A stretch of DNA of 64,000 bases from Fasciola hepatica (lineage: Eukaryota; Platyhelminthes; Trematoda; Plagiorchiida; Fasciolidae): the NCBI GenBank assembly GCA_948099385.1, contig CANUEZ040000024.1, positions 19,728,001 to 19,792,000 on the forward strand, in the 5' to 3' direction. The stretch's first letter is position 1; the number at the start of each line of letters is the position of its first letter. Positions 54,796 through 64,000 of this stretch are shown one piece after another. The notes beneath the pieces are model-generated. The model ran no database searches. It was not told the DNA's origin and worked only from the letters and a program-made list of their open reading frames with translations. Position numbers and translations under genes: made by a program.

Positions 54796-56660
54796 CAGTT
54801 AAATTCAGTTCAGTTCAGTTCAGTTCAGTTCAGTTCAGTTTGCACATGGCTTGGTGTGGCTAGAGCCAATCGTGTGGCCAGATAGTTGTGTTGTCGGCGC
54901 GTTTCCTTAGCTCCCAACACTGCGTGATTTTCTTTTTCTGAAAGGCGGAAACTTTGTGCTTTGTCAGCTCAGGCAGTGATAGGTGGAAATAAGGAGTAAA
55001 TTGTGTGTGTCCCCAAAAACTGCCAAACATAACTGGGGGTATACTGCCACCCAACAAAGGCCTACCGATTTCTTAAAAGCCTTCACTGTTGCGGTATTTA
55101 TGACCTCTTCCGGGGGCTTATTCCAATAGGGTACCACCCTATTTGAGAAGTACTTCGCCCTAATTTGGAGCCTCAAATGTTTCCTTTGTAATCTAAGGCT
55201 ATTCCCCCTTGTGCCTCTCTCGGGGATCAGAGAGAAAAGGTCTTCTCGTCTTACTCCCGACAGTCCCTTCATTACCTTGATGGCTTCTATCAAATCCTCG
55301 CGAATGCGCCGTGTTTCCATCGAGAATAGGTCTAGGACACGGAGGCGCTCTGCGTAACTAAACCCCCCTTTCCCAGCTAACATTCTAGTGGCTAGCCCCT
55401 GCACTTTCTCCAGACAGTCTATATCCCTCTGGTAGTACGGTGCCCAAGCCTTCACGAAGTACTCCATATGCGGCCTAAATATGGATTGATATATGGGAAC
55501 GAAAATCTCCGGCTCTCTACACGACATAAAGGATCTAACTCGAAAGAGTTCTCTCCTGGTCATATTGGCTGCTGCGGTGCACTGCTTCGACGGCCTGAAG
55601 CTGTTGTCCATTATAACGCCCAAGTATTTGGCCTGCGAGACCACTTGCATAGAACTCACACCATTCCCACTAGCCCCTATATTTGTGGTCAAGCATTGAC
55701 ACTCGGTCAGGTTTAGTGGAAGGTCCCATTTGCGTGCCCAGTTTTGTACTGCTAACACGTCAAGTTCCATATCTACTCCAGCTATCTGACGTCATCGGCA
55801 AACCTAAGGGTGGGGTTTGTAGGCACACATGCTAGGTCGTTGATAAAGATGAGGAAGAGCAGAGGGCCGAGCACCGAGCCCCGTGGTACCCCACTTGTTA
55901 CACCTTCCGGTTTTGAGGCATGACTCTCCACCTTAACACTAAAATTTCACCCCTTAATAAACTAATTATCCACTGTCATGCTTTTCCCGCAATTCCCATA
56001 GACTGCAGTTTGACGTCCAGGAATCTGTGGTTCACAGAATCAAACGCCTTGCTGAAGTCCAAGTAGAAGACTGCAATCAACTGCCCTTCGTCCAGAAGCC
56101 TCGTTACCTCGTTGAGGAACAGCAGGAGATTCGCCAGACACGATCGTCCTGCCACAAACCCATGCTGAGAATTTGATCTGAGGTTGTTTTGAACCAAATG
56201 CATAGAGATCTGTTTCCTGACTATTCGCTCCAGGCACTTACACAGTACTGAATTCAGGCTAACCGGCCGGTAATTTTCGGCCTTTTGCCGGGGTCCACTC
56301 TTGTAAATTCCTACCGCTGTTGCTCTCCCCCTGTCTCACGGCAGAATTCCCTCTCTAAGTGACGGTTCATACGGCTCCGTCACCGGAGCGTTCAGGACCT
56401 CGGCCAGAGGCTGAACGATTGCTGGATGAATCCCGTCGGTGTACCTTAGTTTTCACAGGACCACTAATGGACGAAGCCAATCCAGGGTTCATATTTCTTT
56501 CGGTGGTGAGCACTGGATCCAGCGAATGCTGTAGGTTCCTCCTGTCTGCTCAGTCTAGTAATATCTTCCGCCGATTCAGTTTTGCCTCCAAGTCGGCTCA
56601 ACTCAATTCTTCAATTCTGCATCCAAGACCTCACGATGATACCAGTTATTGACCCCTTTC
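54796..56660 (-). mobile_element. CR1-like retrotransposon, 5'-truncated, with (AACTG)n tail
   Basis: Minus-strand motifs in order are DGIHPAIVQPLAEVLNAPVT, ENYRPVSLNSVLCKCLERIV, SQHGFVAGRSCLANLLLFLN, VFYLDFSKAFDSVNHRFLDV and FADD at 55791-55802. A long open C-terminal frame follows (55770-54964), with RKWDLPLNLTECQCL, KYLGVIMDNSFRPSKQC, RPHMEYFVKAWAPYY and FSNRVVPYWNKPPEEV. A 3' UTR and seven perfect AACTG units (54806-54840) complete the 3' end. A few frameshifts are present, but this is the best-preserved RT in the window. It ends about 72 bp upstream of the SURF4 ATG. Confidence 0.88.
54806..54840. repeat. (CAGTT)7 / (AACTG)7 pentamer repeat
   Basis: Seven perfect CAGTT units on the + strand. 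They form the 3' microsatellite tail of the minus-strand CR1-like copy. Two looser units of the same pentamer also end the RTE tail near 47.57 kb. Confidence 0.9.
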
Positions 56661-59600
56661 TTGCGCCAGTGGGCTTCCAGAACCTTCGGAAGCGTCTATA
56701 ACGTAAAGATCAACGACCCCAGCACACAGTGGGAATCAAAGCCGTCCCGACTACTTACTTCTGGATCAGCATTCGGAGCGGAAAGTAACCTGTTTGCTTA
56801 AGTGATGTTTAGTAAAAACAGGCGAAGTTGTGGCTCGGCGGGTTCCAGTAACATTTTGTTTAAATGAACTCCTTCAAGGCTGTCAAATCTCTAATGTGTA
56901 GCAGTCGGTTAACGGAACGGATACAAATTGCGGCAATGCAAAGATTTATCTGAAAACTTGGCGCATCGGGACTGGTGTAAAAGTACAGATATAAACGCAC
57001 TACGATTCAGTCTTCGATCTTTGCATTTTCTTTCAAACTGGTAGCTCCTCCAACTTATTCCGGTTCGTCTTGTGGTTGCTCGAGGTTGATAGGGCTAACT
57101 GAAGTGGAACGGCAAGTTCATTACTGAAATTTACCATACATGTACGATCTTCCAGAATTTTTATTACGAACACGAGCCTCCAGCTGATGGTGCTTGACTG
57201 GAAAGCACTTCACTTATCGTTTTTGTCATCATATATATTTCGTCAATACCTTCCTCTATTTTGTGATGTTGTTTCTGGTGTTATGAAGGACTTCCCTTCA
57301 TAAGTAGACACAGTTCAGTGTAAGATAATGTAATTTTAGTGGGAAATTTTCCATATTTCTACTCCTAGGGGAAATATTACTGAAAACAATGACGCTTATG
57401 TTTTGGTGACGATGAATGTTTTATTCTAAGATGGATCTTCGGGTGGAAGTTCGCTTATTTCTTGCAAGAAGGCATTCTCGGGCCGCAGTGTGGTGAAGCA
57501 GAAGGAAGACTCTTCTGGCTCACAAAGTCCTCTGAATGTACTTCGTTAGGACACGGAAGGTTGCTGGTAGTTTATAATTTGATGTTATTCACTACCCTTA
57601 TTTGTTAGAGGAACTCCACGCGGATCAAAGCTGCTTCGGGTGCCGAAATAACTCCTCGAGCAGTCATCATAGGACACGACGGTCACAAAAGGCCACTACG
57701 GAAAACGACCTCCGTTTCACTGAATACAATATAATTACGTTTACACAAAAGACCTGTGGTATTTTCCGGGAACATGAATTGCGAATTTCCGCCACGGCTC
57801 CGCCCAAACTGGACACGTAGTCTCCGGGACCTCCCGCTTTGGGCACATCTGTATGCCTGCGGCCGTCACTTCTTGGCTGGTTACGCACAAGCTAGGTGAT
57901 TTTACCATCTACAGCGTAATATAGTAATTCAGCCGACATCACGAGCTTACGTGGCTTCGTTAACCGGTCAGCACAGTGAACGCCAATTCCAACAATCGGT
58001 CCCGAGTGAAGCACTCCAGGGTAAGATATCATTACTTGTCAATCAAAAGCTAGCATCAGGTTGTCACAAATACGTACCAGTAAGACACAAAAGCCGAAGC
58101 AGCAGCTCCAAAGATTTGAGGTAAACTACTCTAGAAACCTCCTTTATTCGCTTACTGCAACGCCGCAAGACATAAACAAGAAAAATGAGGGATATTTTGA
58201 TAGAGCTGTGAAGGAATGGGGCTTAATGTGCTTCATGCAACCTTTCGAGGGCTACATTTTGGGTATTCCCGTTGAAGATTCAGCGCAGTTCGAGCACCTG
58301 GACGAGTGACCTAGCGGCCGCATTCGTGACGACTCCCTGGTAAGTGTAGCAGGTTTAGTGGCGACTAAATTTAGTTGGATATCCTGCAAAATGTAAGCAG
58401 GCCAGCTTTCGGGCTTGAATCGGGGAGGTTTTCAGCAAGGCACTTCTGTCAAAATCCTCCCCAGTCATTATTACGTACTTGCAATATTTAGACTGCGCGA
58501 TTTGTTCGCAGTGATCCTCGCACAGATACAGCGAGCATCAAGCACTATATTTGAACGCTTGTTTACATCTCAGTCAGGTGTGGCCTAGAATCTATTTTAT
58601 CTGAGGTCCGACGTTGATGGTCGTATTTAACAGGGCTCTCCGCTGAACCCTGGTTTCCCTTGTTAGGCTTTGTGGTGGTACAGTTGGGGCTTGCGAATAA
58701 CCAGCAAGAGTATAATCTGTCAACCTGGTACCATAGAATCTCTGAATCAATTCAGTCCTGACTTTAGTGTTGGTTATTTTGGTCGCGCCTTAAGCACAAT
58801 CGGAATAACGTTACAGAAATCATCTTGTGCTCTTCAAAGAGAAAACAGTTCAAAATTTCAAGAACAGGACCTAAGCGAACTGAAACTGGACAGAAAGTAA
58901 CTCTGCAGTTCCCCGGGGCATTCTTGGGCGATAATGCCTAGTTGGATATTGGGTGGCTAGTAGTCCTGCGGGTGCGACAGCACGTGCCTCAGCCATTGAT
59001 ATAGAATTTAATTGTGATGGTATTTATAGACTGAGGGCAGAAGAACTGGGGCGCCAGCTTAGGCGAGATAAGAAAGAAGCTGATTTAGGTAGACGTGAGT
59101 GTAAATTGTGTTAAACATCATTCTATACCCTCAGTGCCTTCATTATCACATGGCATTTCTCTATTCTCTGTGCATCTCTTATACTTGAAATAGACACCTG
59201 CCTGTTTATATGACGCACCTCCCACCCTTGAAATCGGTTTTGGTTTACTTAAAGCCTTTTACCTATTCTTGCTGCTTTGAGCTTTGGTTTTTGGTTTGAG
59301 TCATCGGAACACATGTTTGAAATTTTGCACACGATATTTACTTTTTGCTTTATAGTTCGGCACCGTGAAATATGCGGATCCATTTTCCGAATTTAAGATT
59401 TGTCTGATCGAGCTACGCATTGCTTCTGGACAGCTAGGTGCCATCAGTAGAGAGTAGAGTAGGCTATTTGTTGAACCTAACGGCGGATGGTTAAGCCACC
59501 CCCCCCAGACCAGGTGTAAATGGTATGCTTAAAATGAGCCCGCAGGCACAGCACTTTTATTTTCACGTAATGTTTCTTTATTCATTGTGAAACTGGGATG

Positions 59601-62600
59601 CTTGCAAATCGGCCAGAAATGCTGCAGGAAATCGGGAAGTAAAGCGGCAAGTTCCTCTGGTGGCTATGAGTGATTTTCATCCCCCGGGAATAGCTTGGCC
59701 TGTTAGCCTTCCCAGTTCTTCATCATGTATTCCAACAGACAGCCTAGAATATAAATACACTGAAATTTATAAGCTTAGAATACCAGAAAAAGAACATCGG
59801 TTTAGATTGGATAAGGAACAAATGCATGGGGCCGAAGTGAAATTTACCTAAATAATGTTCGGCTGAATCCACGCTGGGTATTTTGCAGCCCTGCCAATTC
59901 CTGCTCATAGGGAAATGCGAAAACTAACAGTGAACCAAATCGCGGCCAAGTCTCTAGCCGTTGATCTTCGAAGAGAGGAACTGATCACTTCCGATGGTCG
60001 TCCGGAATTGTGCTATGGATTTATGAAGCAGCATGAAAATTTCGTAGAACTCAGGGTATAAGACCCAGGATGGGGACTCCAATACTACAGCACTACTGTC
60101 ACAGTCATCCCAGGGTATCAGTGGAGGGATGTGCCACGCCGGACCCAGAGCCCGGTTTTGTGAGAGCCCCGGAAGTACTCAGAAGGTTCTTTGGACAGCC
60201 ATTCATAGTTGATCAAGACCGACTGAAGGTGTGTCGATAGGTACAGGGCGCGCTAAGGGCAATATTCGCACCCTGTCAAACCTAGCTTTGAAAACGCAGA
60301 TCTGCACCTCAAATTGCCTCTTGGATCCAACGTCCCTGCATACTTCTGACTCAATTGCTTGCACCCCGTATGTTGAGTTACAGAGTAGCTGGGCCATGAG
60401 CGCGGAATGATTCTGCCGGGACGGACTAGAATCCAAGCCTGAGGCTACCACGTAGTAAGCCGACCGGCAATCACGCATTGTGAACGGCGAATTTGGACAA
60501 ACTTTGCAGGGAAGAAGTGAGATATTTGGGCCGAGTGCAGGTGCGCCATTTATGCCACCGAATGAGTAACCAGACCCAAACTACTGGCAGATGCGCAAGC
60601 TATCTCCCGTGGGAAATAGTGTAAAAGACCACCCCTGAAAACCACTGTTTCATCTTGTTAGCCACTGTTTCAAACAGCCTTGTTGCGGGCCACTCCAACT
60701 TAGAGACAAATGCCAATTTACTGGGGTAACTCTAGGCTTGACAACCAACAATCTGATTTTTATTTGCCAATCCGCATCCATCCAGCTGCTGTATACCTCC
60801 ACCATTTTATCTGGTGCCTCCGAGACGGGTTTGTCACCCGACTATCACCTTTAGGTTTACGTGTTATTATCTATCTTTCACACAGTGAAAAATTAAGTGA
60901 ATGCTCCCCTGTCCTCCGCCGGCCTCTCTTTCATTAGCATGGCTGTCCCCTGTTTGCTCAAGTTGTGCCACTCGTTTGACTCGTTTAATACACGAATAAC
61001 TCCGTAAGTAACCAGGACCCGTATTCTGCCACTATTCCTGATGTTTCAATTACTTTATGCTTTATCTGCCGCCAAAATCCTGCCTTCTCAGGTACATGTC
61101 ACGCACCTTTATTCGCATGCTATTATGGCATGATAAACTTAATGCAATGTTCATTAACTGCAGTGCACTTACTTGTCATCCACCCTGTCATCCCACCTAT
61201 GGACTACGAACCATGGTAATCGCTGTAGTTATGTGCAAAGCATGCTTGGCTATCCTCCATTTTCACACTGATGTTTCTCGGCCAACCCATTGTAGCCAAA
61301 TGATTCGCTTCAAGCTACCCTTTTTCCTCCGGCCTTCCCTTCATCATCACTTCGGGAGTCTACTTACCCCTCCAGAGGTATGACTCGTTCGCCACACAGC
61401 TGACTCCACCACCATCCAACCATCAACCCCTACTGCCATCTACGCCAACTGTTTTATTTCATTCCCAATCCGTTGTCCCTTTTCCCTGCTTTTTGCTCCA
61501 GACCCACTGGTCTCGTAGCTGTCTCTTTACCGGTATGATGTGATCCCCGTATCAAGACGGTCATCAAGTCATTTATCTACCCTGCATTCCATTGTCACTT
61601 CTGCAGGCCACTCGCTTCCAAAATCGCCATAAAAGGCACCTCACACTGATTTATCGCCATGATTCCGTATCCTTGCCGGTACCTCGAGACATACCTGCAT
61701 TATAGTAGGTAATTCGTAGAACACTTACCGGTTGTCCTCTGAATATCCTTCCCTCCACAGCTCTTGAAATTTCTTCCTCTATCCATCTCGTTTTTTGTTT
61801 TCTTTCCTTCTGGTGGACGGCGTTGGCATCTCGCCATCCAAATTTTATCACCATAATAGCCTTTAAGTTCGCTGCAGTTCATAGCTTAAGATCCGTTCTT
61901 TTACATAGTCAAGTTCTCTACGCATATACTTTTCAAAGCCAGCAGCGAGCTTAAAACTCTTTGAATTCCCCTTGCCAAACTGTTCTTTTTAAAAGAGTCT
62001 AACAACTATAGTCTCAGATCAGACCTGATCAGATCACTCCATATGGAGGCCTGAGCCAAACTTGAATCCAGTTTCTTGCCCCCAAGGCTCCAGTGATCCT
62101 CACGTGTTTCAACAGGAAAAAGGAAACATCATTCATTCCAGTGGTCACTCGAGTGCGGCAGGTTTCTAGCTGCCTGACCATCCATTTCTCCTTCCCCAAA
62201 ACAAGAGAATCCGGGTGGAAGTACAAGCTACTGCAGACTCCTACTCAGCTTTGAGACATGGTAGCACTACACGTAGTTTACATTCTAGGCGAGACTTTGA
62301 CGATCATATCCTTTAGTCCCCCCTCAGGACTACCGTAGTGGTGCTTGCATGGATGGTACCGGGGGCTTTCTGCCTTTCTACTGTGTCTACTAGCACGACT
62401 AGGGGGTTGTAGCGAGTTTGGAAGACCAGAAAAGAAGAAAAACTTCAATAATATTCGTGAATAATAAAATAATAACACTTGAAAACAGAAGAATACGAGG
62501 AACAAAAGTTCAACGATTCAGAAATTGGTTAGAGGTAGCAGCTATGCTGGATTCAGTGAGGGTGAAAATGTGATAACTAAAGATTTCGGATATAGGGAAA

Positions 62601-64000
62601 AATTACCGCAATAGGACTCCACCTGCAACGCGAAACAAGCCGATCTCCGCTAATATTCACTTTGGTTCCAAAGCAGTTTGAGGACCGGTTGTGCATGGGA
62701 TGACCGCGGGTTATATGCTGCGTCGTGTTTTTTCATGGCAAGGAGGCGGATCCTTGTAGCCCTTTGTCCGCGAGCTCACCTCACTTTTTTATGACCTTTA
62801 ATTTTTAGGCGTTTAGGCTTCCTCAAAATCCTCCGAGACTCCCTTAAAACCATACATTTTTGCAGCCTAGTATCGTACCCCATATTTTTTCAGCTTCCGT
62901 GGTCGGGGCTCGGGGGCTCACTTTCTCACATCATATTCTGACCGCGATTTGCTAGGATAGAGGCCAACGGGAGAGTACAGCACATCAGCGCTTGTTTTTT
63001 GGTTTTATAGGAACCTTCTGCCAGGCCGAGGATCACTGCTCCATTATCGTGACTTGTTTGGGGAGGGTAATGTGGGTGGTGTTTGCGTACCTTGTGTTTC
63101 GATTATTATCTTTCTCTTCCTATAGGGTCGTGCCTCACACGGGCTGTGTACGCAGTCGCGGGTCTTTTAGTCCGCAGTGGAGTCGTGCAAGTGTAAAAAA
63201 CGGGTTTGACAAGAGGTATACTCAAGATTCATCCTTCGAGGTAGCTTCTCCTCGCACTGGCCTCTGCAATCCAGTAGGGTACTCGAATCCTTTCCTCTAG
63301 TTGTTACACACTCTAGCAGTCTCCTGAGGCTCCCTCTCTTCCTAAACCTGCTCCACGTTTTGTATTTTCTAGGCTGTGATCTCCTCGTCTTGAACTTCAA
63401 CCGAGGCTGCAAGCCATTTTGTTCATTCCTCACTAAAGATGCAAAGGCATCTTCGGGTTCCCCTCAATATAATTTCACTCCTCTTCCATGCTGCCACTGC
63501 TGAATTATCAATTTAGTTTTTTAACAATAATAATGGTGTATTTCTCGACGGTGGCTGAGACGCACGAGCAAGAGCACGACCATGGTGTACAATGTTAACC
63601 AAAACCATGAACGACACACGAATTTCAAGAACAGCAGATAAAACGTCGGAAACAAAACGATATAGCTAGAAATAGTTTGGACGGACCGAAATGGAAATGG
63701 TTTGTGCGGCAAATACGGTTTGGTTTCGAATTCGAGTTGGCTGGTGGTAGCCCTTGGGGATTCAGAAAATATCGTGAATATATAGTGCTAAGAAAGCATT
63801 ATAAACCAAAATGACGCAAGCCGTGTATAACGGAGGCTTATCGAGGTTCCATGGACGATATAAGTTCTGAACAAGGAGAAATGTATGGGAATACACGCGT
63901 AAACTTTAATAAATATGAAGAGGACAGCTCTCCAGGAAGACGATGCGAGCCCGGAATGGTGGATATCGCCGGGTTCTATAAACGGAGTATATTATGGAAC
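56661..64000. other. Right-end region without recognised gene
   Basis: No exon of a known gene, RT motif or RNA gene was recognised here. Open frames of modest length occur, but I could not place them in any family or find convincing paired splice signals. Examples are 58061-58309 (+, TPQDINKKNEGYFDRAVKEW), 60203-60478 (-, SRQNHSALMAQLL…SVGLDQL) and 61651-61854 (-, KTRWIEEEISRAVEGRIFRG). The region could hold distal regulatory sequence, old repeats or exons too divergent to see. Confidence 0.45.

Overview
The window is eukaryotic nuclear DNA and most likely comes from a digenean trematode (flatworm). The case rests on three things: GT-AG introns of up to 15 kb, degenerate RTE-clade and CR1-like non-LTR retrotransposons of the kinds abundant in fluke genomes, and tRNA-derived SINEs. 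The species call is an inference. No bacterial operon, CRISPR array or rRNA is present. Almost all long open frames are chance frames or decayed retrotransposon pieces; the real host exons are short.

Two host genes are supported, arranged tail to tail. On the + strand, eight exons (655-44009) encode the C-terminal ~311 residues of ERCC2/XPD, the TFIIH 5'-3' DNA helicase; the N-terminal part must lie upstream of base 1. All seven introns have GT-AG ends, phases agree across every junction, and one exon is only 30 nt. On the - strand, four exons (54724-44997) give a complete 276-residue SURF4, an ER cargo receptor (Erv29 family) with a KKKW C-terminus. The stop codons are 987 bp apart.

The introns and the 7 kb right end are packed with repeats. 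RTE-clade fragments lie at about 9.2-9.8 (-), 15.9-17.8 (+), 32.6-33.3 (+), 36.7-37.0 (+), 41.6-42.4 (-), 47.6-48.4 (both strands) and 50.2-53.3 kb (+, endonuclease through C-terminus). CR1-like copies lie at 10.4-14.1 (-) and 54.8-56.7 kb (-). Another non-LTR family lies at 3.6-4.3, 22.2-23.7 and 25.7-26.45 kb (all +), with an endonuclease fragment at 28.7-29.1 kb. tRNA-derived SINEs lie at 31.45, 35.7, 39.9 and 49.1 kb. (TA)n, (CT)n and (AACTG)n tracts are scattered through the window.

The most unusual object is a 1772-bp palindromic element at 18578-20349. Two 578-bp arms, essentially identical, flank a frameshifted N-terminal half of an IS630/Tc1/mariner-type transposase, and TA dinucleotides sit at both outer ends. 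It looks like a recent inverted-duplication derivative of a Tc1-type transposon. Three smaller inverted-repeat elements (24215-24881, 29790-29977 and 37750-37878) are also described. About 56.7-64.0 kb holds nothing I can assign.
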